The position numbers and the translations under genes were made by a program. Below are positions 8,299 through 16,490 of a stretch of DNA of 64,000 nucleotides, piece after piece. The stretch is taken from positions 806,001 to 870,000 of the forward strand of contig NZ_JASHKN010000001.1 of assembly GCF_030056735.1 (NCBI RefSeq). The letters are read 5' to 3'. The stretch's first letter is position 1. Every line of letters begins with the position of its first letter. Below the pieces are notes generated by a model. The model worked only from the letters and a program-made list of their open reading frames with translations, searched no databases and had not been told where the DNA came from. Origin of the DNA: Rhodococcus sp. IEGM 1409. GTDB taxonomy: Bacteria; Actinomycetota; Actinomycetes; Mycobacteriales; Mycobacteriaceae.

Positions 8299-9612
8299 TC
8301 ACGTCCTTCGCCGACGGCTGTCTGTCACCGCTCCCACCAACGAGAGCGTCAACATGACGACGCAGACAGCCAGCGCGGCCCCGAACGCACGTCCATATCC
8401 GTCGCTCGACGACCCGAGCACACCGAGGTACAACCCCGATACCGCGGCCAGCGAGATGGTCGCTGACAAGCGCTGCGACAGTTGAAGGAAGCCAGCTGCA
8501 ACTCCGTTCGCGCCCGCTGGTGCGTATTCGAGAGTCAGCACCCGATTGGGCGCGTCGACGCAGCCACTGGCTACACCGGACAACACCGCCAGGATTACCA
8601 GCACCGGGATGAGGTGTTCCCGAGGAATCAGATTGACCGCCGCGATGTAGCCGAGGATGACAAGGATCTCGCCGACTATCGCAAAAACGACCGCGCTTCG
8701 GCCGAACCTGGCAACCAGCCGCCATCCGAAGGCCGACGTCAGTGCCATCGCGAGCGAACTGCCGGCCATGATCAACGCCGCACTCAGCGGCGCGAAGCCC
8801 AAACCTTCGATCAGATAGAGGCTGAGCACCGCGTTGACGGCGAGGATGGATCCGAACCAGAAGAGTGCAACCGTCGTGCCGAGTCGAAATCCCCGCGAGG
8901 CGATCAATGACGGGAGCAGTACCGGCGTCCCGCCGCGGGCGGCGTACCGACGTTCCCAGAACCAGAATGCGACGGCAGCGCCGAACGCACCGATCAGGAA
9001 AGCCGCGGCCACCGTGACACTCGTTCGGGTCACGATGGGCCACAACAGGAGCCCGGTCGTCGCCGCCAGCAGACACAGCCCGACCGGATCTGTCGACGCG
9101 CCGGATCGGGTGGTTCGATCACGGCGCAGAAAGCGAAACGCCAGAATCAGTGTGATCACGGCAAACGGCACGTTGAGGATCAGGAGCAGCCGCCAGCCGA
9201 AGTCAGGATCGGAATACTTCAGCAGAACACCACCGAGGATCGGTCCGGAAACGCCGGCCAGACCACCCGCGGTGCTGTACGCGCCCAACGCCTTCGCCCG
9301 TGCCTTGCCGGACACCCGGTCGGTGATGATGCCGAGCACTTGCGAACTGATGGTGCCTGCGCCGATCCCCTGCCCCAGCCGGGCCCAAACGATCATCGAC
9401 GGGTCCGACGCACACGCTCCGAGGATTCCCATCACCGCGAAGATGCTGAGCCCCACCAAGAACAAGCGTCGACGCCCGACGACGTCACCGAGTCGGCCCG
9501 CCGGCACCAGGGCCAAGCCGAAAGTCAGCGAATAGCTCGCGAGGATCCACTGCACTTCGGAGGTCGACGCGCCCAGCGACGCCCGGATGGACGGGACCCC
9601 GATTCCGAGCAC
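8299..9612 (-). CDS. MFS efflux transporter (true start probably upstream of 9612)
   Basis: This is a major facilitator protein of the drug:H+ antiporter type, 437 residues from GTG 9612, with about 12 or more membrane segments. The motif 'GRLGDVVGRRRLFLVG' (motif A) and 'GRAFGAALAVC' near the end are visible. The GTG start loses part of membrane segment 1: the frame reads on upstream as 'EIIVCVAAGFTTLLDSAV', clearly transporter-like. In the interval back to the stop of the neighbouring monooxygenase there is no ATG, GTG or TTG; only CTG 9723 is available. The two genes are in the same frame, separated by one TAA (9730-9732). It probably exports a product or substrate of the linked monooxygenases. 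Confidence 0.85.
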   Translation of the reverse strand: MLGIGVPSIRASLGASTSEVQWILASYSLTFGLALVPAGRLGDVVGRRRLFLVGLSIFAVMGILGACASDPSMIVWARLGQGIGAGTISSQVLGIITDRVSGKARAKALGAYSTAGGLAGVSGPILGGVLLKYSDPDFGWRLLLILNVPFAVITLILAFRFLRRDRTTRSGASTDPVGLCLLAATTGLLLWPIVTRTSVTVAAAFLIGAFGAAVAFWFWERRYAARGGTPVLLPSLIASRGFRLGTTVALFWFGSILAVNAVLSLYLIEGLGFAPLSAALIMAGSSLAMALTSAFGWRLVARFGRSAVVFAIVGEILVILGYIAAVNLIPREHLIPVLVILAVLSGVASGCVDAPNRVLTLEYAPAGANGVAAGFLQLSQRLSATISLAAVSGLYLGVLGSSSDGYGRAFGAALAVCVVMLTLSLVGAVTDSRRRRT

Positions 9613-9729
9613 CGCCGAATCGAGAAGAGTAGTGAAACCCGCGGCGACGCAAACGATGATCTCCCAGCGGACGGACGAATCGAGCTTGGTGGCTTCGGCC
9701 GCCGCTGTGACTGTGTGGGACAGGACCCG

Positions 9730-11124
9730 TTACCCCGCAGTTTCGGACGGAGTCCGACGCGTGAGCGGCGGTCGCAGACCCAGGTGCTCCCGCAGCGTCG
9801 ACGTGGAGTACTCGGTGCGGTACGCCCCACGCTCCTGCAGTTCCGGGATCAACCAGTTGACGACCTCGTCGAGTCCGGTCGGCACCAGGTACGGCGAGAT
9901 GTTGAATCCGTCCGAAGCTCCGTTGCGCACCCAATGCACCAACTGATCGGCGACCTGCCCCGGAGTGCCCGCAAAACCCGAACGCTGCGAGGTCTCGATG
10001 GCGACCTGACGCAAAGACAGATTCTTTGCCTCGGCGAGAGCGCGCCATTCACGCGCAATCGCAATGGGGTCGTTGCCGTCCCGCGCTGAACCGCGCGTCT
10101 CCGAAACCGGGCGGGCAACCGGATCTTCCTCCGGTAGTGGACCGTCCGGGTCTCGATCGGAAAGATCCTTGCCCCACACCAGTCCGACGAGAGACAGTGC
10201 GGTTTGGCCGGTGAACTGACCTTCGAGGACCCACCGCACCTTCTCCTCGACCTCGGACTCGTTCTCCGCCAACACGATCTGCGTGCTCGGCAAGATCTTG
10301 ACGTCGTCCGCCGGTCGCCCGACTCTACGCAGCCGAGCCCGAATGTCTTCGGCGAAGTCGAGCGCGCCGTCGAAATGTGTTCCGTGTCGTGAGAAGATGA
10401 CGTCGGCATGCGTCGCCGCGAAATCGCGTCCACTCGGCGAATCACCCGCTTGGAAGATGACCGGATGCCCCTGGCGGCTTCGGGGAAGCGTCGGCGTCAC
10501 GGAGATGTCGAACTGCGAAGTCTGCTTGCGCACGTCGCCGACGGCTCCCGGAGTCGACCAGTTCTCGGACGTACGAGAGTCCGAGATCGCGTCGTCTGCC
10601 CACGAATCCCACAGTGCCCGAGCAGTTTCGATGAACTGCCCGGCACGCTCGTAGCGTAGGGCGTGGTCGAGGAAGCCGCCTCGGCGGAAGTTCTCTCCCG
10701 TCCACGCGTTGTCGGTGGTCACCGCGTTCCAGCCGGCCCGTCCGTCGGAAAGTAGGTCGAGGCCCGAGAGTCGACGTGCGAGGTCGGCCGGTTCGTTGTA
10801 CGTGGTGTTCTGCGTCGCGACCAGCCCGATCTTGTCGGTGATACCGGCGAGGGCGGCCAACTGCGCTATTGCATCCGGGCGGCCGGCGATATCCAGATCG
10901 AGAATCTTGCCGTTCTGTTCACGAAGACGCAGGCCCTCACCGAGGAAGAATGCGTCGAACAGGCCGCGCTCGGCGGTGAGTACCAATCGCCGAAAAGTCT
11001 CGAAATCGATCTGGGATCCGCTGGCGGAATCGGACCAGATGGTGGTGTGATTGACCCCTTGGAAGAAGACGCCGAAATGAACGTGAGCGTCGGGTCGAGG
11101 CACGGCGGAGCGTGATGCATTCAT
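9730..11124 (-). CDS. LLM-class flavin monooxygenase (NtaA/SnaA/DszA type)
   Basis: The 464-residue protein belongs to the bacterial-luciferase-like FMNH2-dependent monooxygenases of the NtaA/SnaA/SoxA(DszA) branch. Recognisable blocks are 'HFGVFFQGVNHTTIWSD', 'RGLFDAFFLGEG', 'DLLSDGRAGWNAVTT' and 'GHPVIFQAGDSPSGRDFAA'. Such enzymes cut C-S or C-N bonds of xenobiotics or sulfonated compounds using FMNH2 supplied by a separate reductase, which is not in this window. It is followed in frame by the MFS gene and preceded 30 bases upstream by a second LLM gene, so the three probably form one transcript. Confidence 0.9.
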   Translation of the reverse strand: MNASRSAVPRPDAHVHFGVFFQGVNHTTIWSDSASGSQIDFETFRRLVLTAERGLFDAFFLGEGLRLREQNGKILDLDIAGRPDAIAQLAALAGITDKIGLVATQNTTYNEPADLARRLSGLDLLSDGRAGWNAVTTDNAWTGENFRRGGFLDHALRYERAGQFIETARALWDSWADDAISDSRTSENWSTPGAVGDVRKQTSQFDISVTPTLPRSRQGHPVIFQAGDSPSGRDFAATHADVIFSRHGTHFDGALDFAEDIRARLRRVGRPADDVKILPSTQIVLAENESEVEEKVRWVLEGQFTGQTALSLVGLVWGKDLSDRDPDGPLPEEDPVARPVSETRGSARDGNDPIAIAREWRALAEAKNLSLRQVAIETSQRSGFAGTPGQVADQLVHWVRNGASDGFNISPYLVPTGLDEVVNWLIPELQERGAYRTEYSTSTLREHLGLRPPLTRRTPSETAG

Positions 11125-11154
11125 TGGCCGAAATATCCTTAGCGCGAAGTCAAG

Positions 11155-12234
11155 TCAGGAAGAGTGGACGAATCGATTTGCGGGCCGCTGCAGGCCGAGG
11201 TTGCCCCTCAGCGTCGAGCCCGGAACGGGGCGCCGCGTCAACCCGGCCTTGGACAACGCCGGAAGCACGAGCTTGGCCAGCACCGGAAGGTCCTCGTCGA
11301 TCACGAGAGCGTGGAAATGAACACCGTCGAGGTGCCCGGCCAACTCTTTCAGAACTGTGGCCGCCTCCCCCGGATCTGCAGCCAGGAGCAGTCGACCACT
11401 GTCGACGGCTTTCCCGTGCGAGTTCAGCTCGGTCAGCCGCTGCGCCGCAGACAGATTCGGCGTATCGAAAGCCACATCGACCTCGGCTACCACCAATGAC
11501 GCGCCCTCATCGCGCGCCTTGGCAGCCGATTGTGCGATGGTCTCCACCGAATCACCGGACACGAGAACAACATCCGCCTGGCGTGGTTCGATAGCGCCGT
11601 AGCGGCCGAAGACCACCAGCTGGCCTTGCGGCGGCCGCGGAACGATTGCCGGCCCCTTCACCGAGAACGTGTCGCCCTCGAAATTGACGTAATGCAGACG
11701 ATCACGCTCGAGGAACCGTCCACTGAGATGGTCACGGACGACGGCGTCGTCCTCCCACGAGTCCCAGAGATCAGTCACGACGGTGACCGAATCCTGCTGC
11801 TCCTGCTGACGCGCCGACTCCGTTGTCACCGGAGCTCTCCCCCACGCCCGCGCCGCAGCGTCGTCCTCCACCGGAACGGCAAGCCAGCCGCCGCGCCCGC
11901 GGGAGGAGTAGTCGAGCGTCGCCAATTGCGAAGAGGTATGGAATGGTTCGGCGTATGTGGTCCCGACGACGGGGACCAGCCCGATCGTACTGGTCGTCGC
12001 CGCCACGTACGACGCCCTCGAGACTGCGTCGATACGGCCGACAACGTCACCACTCGGAGGAAGGATGGAATCGTCGAACGTCGCGAATGTGAAGCCCGCA
12101 TTCTCGGCTGCCGCGCCGCGATCGCGCACGGTCTTACCCGTGAGCAGTTGATCCGGGCGGTGCGAGCTTCGGCGCCAGGCAGCGGGGTGAGTACCCTCGC
12201 CGTCCAGTTCGATACCCACGGCAAATACAGTCAT
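11155..12234 (-). CDS. LLM-class flavin-dependent oxidoreductase
   Basis: The roughly 359-residue protein starts best at ATG 12234 ('MTVFAVGIELDG'); the frame is open a little further, to 12267. Luciferase-like features include 'AAENAGFTFATFDD', 'TTSTIGLVPVVGTTYAEPF' and 'LDYSSRGRGGWLAVP'. It is more divergent and shorter than its neighbour, and its C-terminal half has lost some usual sequence. It ends in 'LRGNLGLQRP', like the 'LREHLGLRPP' tail of the neighbour, so the two are probably distant paralogues. A role in oxidising an organosulfur or related compound together with the next gene is inferred from family and position. Confidence 0.85.
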   Translation of the reverse strand: MTVFAVGIELDGEGTHPAAWRRSSHRPDQLLTGKTVRDRGAAAENAGFTFATFDDSILPPSGDVVGRIDAVSRASYVAATTSTIGLVPVVGTTYAEPFHTSSQLATLDYSSRGRGGWLAVPVEDDAAARAWGRAPVTTESARQQEQQDSVTVVTDLWDSWEDDAVVRDHLSGRFLERDRLHYVNFEGDTFSVKGPAIVPRPPQGQLVVFGRYGAIEPRQADVVLVSGDSVETIAQSAAKARDEGASLVVAEVDVAFDTPNLSAAQRLTELNSHGKAVDSGRLLLAADPGEAATVLKELAGHLDGVHFHALVIDEDLPVLAKLVLPALSKAGLTRRPVPGSTLRGNLGLQRPANRFVHSS

Positions 12235-12463
12235 GCGTCCTCCATCGGTCCTGGCGGTAGCACCCACACTGCGGTTAGGTAGCGGGTTGCTGCGGCATCA
12301 TCGAGCCAGGTCTCTCAGCCACTCTGGATGGTGGATGCAATCTATGCGGGCCACGCCGGACAAGTCAAATCGCTCTTTATGAATCATATTGACCTACAAC
12401 ATATTTCAATTCAATCACACTGATCGAAAGGGTTGCATCAACGCTGCTCGACATCGAAACGAA

Positions 12464-12495
12464 AGAGCCCCGCCCGACTGACGTCGGACGGGGCT
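12464..12495 (-). terminator. Rho-independent terminator after the ABC binding-protein gene
   Basis: A 14-bp stem (12464-12477 with 12482-12495, one mismatch) has a 4-base loop. It is followed on the reverse strand by a T-rich stretch (TTTCGTTTCG). The rest of the gap 12235-12463 holds AT-rich sequence that should contain the promoter of the LLM genes; no further gene was seen. Confidence 0.8.
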
Positions 12496-12517
12496 CGCTT
12501 GGAGGGCAACAGTTGAT

Positions 12518-14146
12518 CTACTTCGCGCCCAGCCAGGCCTGGTCGAACAGCATGATTCCCGTGGCTGTGGGAACGACACCGTGAACGTTCTTCTGCCAAG
12601 CCCAGAACGACGTCAGCCCGCCGATCGGCGCCGACGGAACCGTCTCGTTCCACAGCGTCTGAATCTTGGCGATCACCGCCAGAGTCGACGAATTGTCCTT
12701 GGCCTGTTGAAGATCTGCGATCAGCTGGTCCATCGCCGGGTTCGCGTATCCAGCAGTATTCGCCATTGAGGTGCTGTTGGTCGTGGAGAACAAACCGAGA
12801 TCGAGAATCGACTCGTACATTCCGATGCCTGCGTGCGCGAGGTCGAAATCGTGTTTGACGTAGACGTTCTGCACGATGTCGCCGGCGTTGTTGGCCAAGA
12901 TCAAGTTCACCTCGAACCCGACGGCCTGCAACAGTGACTGCACGGCGAGGCCGATCGCGTGGTCCTTGGGCTCACTGAGGACCATGTAGTCGAGAGTGCC
13001 GTCGTATCCGTCTGCCTTTGCCTGGTTCAGAAGTTCCTTCGCTTTTTCCGGGTCATAGGCGATACCCGGGGTGTCTACGTGCCATTGCGACGTCGGACCG
13101 AACAACGCCGAGCCCGGCAGTCCTTCACCGTTCTCCACTCGCTGATCGATCAACGTGGTGTCGAGCGCGTGGCCGATAGCCTGACGGACGCGAACATCCG
13201 AGCCCGGTCGGCCTTCACGGTTGTTGATGATCTCGGCACTTCCGGCATTGAGCACGTCTATGTAGCCGGGGTAACCAGCGGACTCGGCAGAATTGATTGC
13301 CGAAGTGAGGCCACGAATGTAAGCGACGTCGAGCTGACCACTGTTCAATGATTCGAGATTGGCCTGCGGTCCGTTGAGTGCAACCATCCGCAACGTGTCC
13401 AGCTTGGGAGCGCCGCCGTAGTAGGACGGGTTGGCCTTGAAGATTCGCTCGACGCTCGGCGTGAAGAGATCTTCGGTGAAGGGTCCGGCTCCGACGGCTG
13501 TGAACTTATCGCCCTGCTGCGAACTCGGGGCGACGATCATCCCGTGCCCGAGAGCGAGCATCGACGGAAAACGCATCCACGGCGTCTTCAGCTTGAAGTC
13601 CACCCTCGTCGGACCGCTTGCCTGCGTCGATTCCACCGAAGCCAGCCACAGCTCGGTGCCATTGCCCTTGCCTGCGTTGTACCGATCAATACTTGCGATC
13701 ACCGCGTTGGCATCGAGCGCGGTGCCGTCACTGAACTTCACACCGTCGCGAAGTTTCAGCGTCCAGGTGGCTCCGTCGTCAGAGGTCTCGAGCGATTCGG
13801 CAAGCTTGGGCTTGAATACGCCACTAACAGTGTCGTAGTTCATCAGAACGTCGTAAACAGCCGCGAATGCCTCACCGCCGGAACCGCCGCGAGCGGCAGT
13901 CTTGGTCGGGTCGAGAGAGGGAACGAGCACCTGCACGCCGTACGTCATCGTCCCGCCGGCGACGGCACTCCCCGGATCGGGATGCTCGTTGACCATGCCG
14001 GTCACGATGTCTCCCGACGCGGTCGTCGTGTCGGTACCGCTGTCGTCATTGCTACTCGCGCAACCCACCAACAGAACACCGGCACCGAGCACCGCAACGG
14101 CGGCACGGCTGACTTTCCCGATACGCCAAGATCTCGAGTGCGACAC
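12518..14146 (-). CDS. ABC transporter substrate-binding lipoprotein, family 5
   Basis: The 542-residue extracytoplasmic binding protein is of the oligopeptide/nickel (SBP_bac_5) family. The N terminus is a lipoprotein signal with lipobox LVGC (Cys29). Family blocks include 'LAESLETSDDGATWTLKLRDGVKFSDGTAL' in part and 'VRQAIGHALDTTLI'. No permease or ATPase gene lies next to it, so it must use a transporter encoded elsewhere, or this is an isolated remnant of an operon. Its nearness to the two LLM monooxygenases hints at uptake of their substrate (inference). Confidence 0.9.
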   Translation of the reverse strand: MSHSRSWRIGKVSRAAVAVLGAGVLLVGCASSNDDSGTDTTTASGDIVTGMVNEHPDPGSAVAGGTMTYGVQVLVPSLDPTKTAARGGSGGEAFAAVYDVLMNYDTVSGVFKPKLAESLETSDDGATWTLKLRDGVKFSDGTALDANAVIASIDRYNAGKGNGTELWLASVESTQASGPTRVDFKLKTPWMRFPSMLALGHGMIVAPSSQQGDKFTAVGAGPFTEDLFTPSVERIFKANPSYYGGAPKLDTLRMVALNGPQANLESLNSGQLDVAYIRGLTSAINSAESAGYPGYIDVLNAGSAEIINNREGRPGSDVRVRQAIGHALDTTLIDQRVENGEGLPGSALFGPTSQWHVDTPGIAYDPEKAKELLNQAKADGYDGTLDYMVLSEPKDHAIGLAVQSLLQAVGFEVNLILANNAGDIVQNVYVKHDFDLAHAGIGMYESILDLGLFSTTNSTSMANTAGYANPAMDQLIADLQQAKDNSSTLAVIAKIQTLWNETVPSAPIGGLTSFWAWQKNVHGVVPTATGIMLFDQAWLGAK

Positions 14147-14332
14147 GGAGATTCCACCTCACTTCCAGTAGACGCGGCCAGGAATGGGCCGCAACCGGCT
14201 AATAGTGAGGTTCTTGACGGAGTGACGCGCAGCACGTTCCCGGTGACCGGAAACATTCACCGGGACTAAGGATGCGTACAACTCAGATGATCTGGACGAG
14301 TGGTTTACGGCGGCTGACATCCGAACACGAAA

Positions 14333-14374
14333 AAGCTCCAACCTCATGTTCAAAGAACATCGAAGTTGGAGCTT
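14333..14374 (-). terminator. Terminator of the tRNA cluster
   Basis: The outer stem AAGCTCCAAC (14333-14342) pairs with GTTGGAGCTT (14365-14374), with an inner stem ATGTTC/GAACAT. It is followed on the reverse strand by TTTTCG. It lies 14 bases past tRNA-Phe, the last gene of the cluster. Confidence 0.85.
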
Positions 14375-14387
14375 GTCGAAAGAATTA

Positions 14388-14464
14388 TGGTGGCCAGGGC
14401 CGGGATCGAACCGGCGACCTTCCGCTTTTCAGGCGGACGCTCGTACCAACTGAGCTACCTGGCC
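14388..14464 (-). tRNA. tRNA-Phe (GAA)
   Basis: A cloverleaf on the reverse strand has acceptor GGCCAGG pairing with CCTGGCC, anticodon loop CTGAAAA (anticodon GAA), a T-loop GGTTCGATCC and an encoded CCA end. It is the last of three tRNAs transcribed leftwards. Confidence 0.95.
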
Positions 14465-14534
14465 GGACGGCACCCGAACCGAATGCCTATCGCATTGCGT
14501 TGTTCTCAATCAAGCAACTGAGAACAACGCTTTG

Positions 14535-14608
14535 CGACCCTGACGGGACTCGAACCCGCGACCTCCGCCGTGACAGGGCGGCGCGCTAACCAACTGCGCC
14601 ACAGGGCC
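14535..14608 (-). tRNA. tRNA-Asp (GTC)
   Basis: A cloverleaf on the reverse strand has acceptor GGCCCTG with CAGGGTC, anticodon GTC in CCTGTCACG, T-loop GGTTCGAGTCC and discriminator G. CCA is not encoded. Confidence 0.95.
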
Positions 14609-14743
14609 TTGCTTTTTCCTTGCTGTGAAACCGTACTACATCTTCGAGCCGCTCCCAAACCACTGTCCTGGCCTGGCATTTGTGCATCTCAAAGCGTGTC
14701 GTGCGGGTCAAACCATACTGCATCGTTTCGCTTTCGCAAAACG

Positions 14744-14816
14744 TACCCCCTACGGGATTCGAACCCGCGCTACCGCCTTGAAAGGGCGGCGTCCTAGGCC
14801 GCTAGACGAAGGGGGC
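14744..14816 (-). tRNA. tRNA-Glu (TTC)
   Basis: A cloverleaf on the reverse strand has 5' GCCCCCTTCGTCTAG, anticodon TTC in CCTTTCAAG and T-loop GGTTCGAATCC. It is first in the Glu-Asp-Phe cluster; CCA is not encoded. Confidence 0.95.
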
Positions 14817-14928
14817 CCGCCGGATCTCTCCGAACTAGTACCCCAACGGCGTTCCGTTGGGAGCTTGGATAGCTTATGGCACGGCATTCGGAAATCACAA
14901 ATCGCCTGTTCACGGGCAGGAAAGTGCA

Positions 14929-15582
14929 CTATTCAGTGTCAGGGAACTCCACTTGGGGCCACCCGTCACGATGGAACGTCTCCAGCCACTGCGGCGTAGC
15001 CATGGCTTCGAGCACTACTTCGAGAGACTCCTCGAACCACTCGCCCAGATCCCCACTGGAGGCAATCAGGTCTGCCATGTACCGCTGACCCGCAAGGCTG
15101 GCCGCCAGTACGCGCGTGAATTTGACCGGGTCGGCATCGTCTCGCAGCAATCCGTCATCCTTGGCCCGCACCGCCAACTCGTAGGCGGTCTTACCCCAGA
15201 CCTGCCCGCCACCCGATTGCACATCCTTGTAGAACTCGGGCTCGATGATCAGCCGGAATTCCGCCTGCACGATTACCTCGACACGAAAGACTTCTGCAAT
15301 GTCGAGCACGAGTCCGTGCAATGCGACGAATGGATCGAGGTCTGTTCTCTTGGACCAACGATCAGTAATTCCAGTGAAGGTTTCGATGGCCGAGGTCAGA
15401 ACTGCTCGCGCCAACTCCTCCTTGGACTGGAAATGGAAATACATGGCGCCTTTGGTGGCGCGGGAGCCCTCGAGGATCGTGTTCACCGACGCAGCTGCAT
15501 AGCCGCGCTTGGCGAATTCGACTGCAGCCGCTTCGACCAGGGCGGCGCGGGTACGCCGCGCACGCTCTTGTTGACGTGCCAT
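14929..15582 (-). CDS. TetR regulator of the ScbR/ArpA (butyrolactone receptor-like) type
   Basis: This is a 217-residue protein. The N-terminal segment 'RARRTRAALVEAAAVEFAKR', then 'GSRATKGAMYFHFQSKEELA' is the classic pattern of gamma-butyrolactone autoregulator receptors (ScbR, ArpA) of actinomycetes. The rest ('LVLDIAEVFRVEVIVQAEFRLIIEPEF') also fits their ligand domain. No AfsA-type synthase gene is near, so it may be an orphan receptor or sense another ligand. It is transcribed leftwards, towards the tRNA cluster. Confidence 0.88.
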   Translation of the reverse strand: MARQQERARRTRAALVEAAAVEFAKRGYAAASVNTILEGSRATKGAMYFHFQSKEELARAVLTSAIETFTGITDRWSKRTDLDPFVALHGLVLDIAEVFRVEVIVQAEFRLIIEPEFYKDVQSGGGQVWGKTAYELAVRAKDDGLLRDDADPVKFTRVLAASLAGQRYMADLIASSGDLGEWFEESLEVVLEAMATPQWLETFHRDGWPQVEFPDTE

Positions 15583-15986
15583 TTACGGTGTTGTGCCTCT
15601 CGCAGAGTAGGTACGCAGAATCGCCGTGATCGGCGCCTGTCATCCCCCGAAACTTCACAATATCCCCTCCAGCGCACCCTACGTAAGGACTAGGGCGATA
15701 CCCGCCAAAAGTACTAGACGCAATCGACTCTTCGGGGGACAACAACCGACTTTAAGCCCAAAGGACACCAAGTGGTATGGTTTTGGCCGCTCGGGTGCGG
15801 CACAGGGGGTGCGCATCCGAGCTTTTTACTGCCCGCGACGTCGACAATCCGACCATTCGGGCGAAACCACTTGGCCGGCCAAGGCGTTGCAGTCCCACTG
15901 TTTTAAACAACTAATGCGCTTGTTTATTCCCCTTTTTCGACGAAACAGCACTGGAAGCATTGGAACAACACAGTTAGACTGCCTAA
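15583..15986. other. 404-base control region between ScbR-like and marR genes
   Basis: No gene was seen. The region holds the divergent promoters of the two regulators and, at 15904-15926, a MarR-type inverted repeat listed separately. Confidence 0.6.
15904..15926. promoter_or_regulatory. Candidate MarR operator
   Basis: The inverted repeat TAAACAA (15904-15910), 9-base spacer, TTGTTTA (15920-15926) is in an AT-rich patch 60 bases before the marR start. Its size and position fit autoregulation of the marR-MFS pair. Confidence 0.6.
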
Positions 15987-16490
15987 ATGAACGTTGGCAA
16001 GAATCGCAGTGCCGCCCGAGACGACATCGACGTACTTTGGGATGATCTGGGCGTCTTCGTCCGGCGGCTCCGCACCAAGCGCAACGACCACAAACTCACG
16101 CCGAGCCAAATCCAGGCCCTCGGCCACCTCGATCGACAGGGCCCGTTGACCGCAAAAGCGTTGGCAAAATTCGAGCGAGTCACGCCGCAATCCGTCGCAA
16201 AGACGGTGACCGCGCTCGAAGAGCAGGGGATGGTGACACGCAGTTCGGATCCATCGGACGGTCGCGCGGTCCTGGTCACGATGACCGAACTCGGGACATC
16301 GACCCTCCACGAAGACCGAACGAAACGCACAGCGTGGCTGGCCGAGGTCATCGACGCCGAGTGCACCGAAGCCGAGCGTGATTTGCTGCTGATCGCCGGC
16401 CGCATCCTGCGCAAGCTCGGCCAGGACGCATCCCCAGCATCAGCATCAGTATCCGTATCCGCGTCGGAGGAGTCACTGATGAACCCGTGA
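15987..16490 (+). CDS. MarR-family regulator
   Basis: The 167-residue winged-helix repressor contains 'LTPSQIQALGHLDRQGPLTAKALAKFERVTPQSVAKTVTALE' spread over about residues 38-80, then the wing 'GMVTRSSDPSDGRAVLVTMT'. The tail has a Ser/Ala/Val low-complexity stretch. Its stop codon overlaps the MFS start (GTGA), so the two are translated together. It most probably represses the exporter until a toxic ligand binds; the ligand is unknown. Confidence 0.92.
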   Translation: MNVGKNRSAARDDIDVLWDDLGVFVRRLRTKRNDHKLTPSQIQALGHLDRQGPLTAKALAKFERVTPQSVAKTVTALEEQGMVTRSSDPSDGRAVLVTMTELGTSTLHEDRTKRTAWLAEVIDAECTEAERDLLLIAGRILRKLGQDASPASASVSVSASEESLMNP

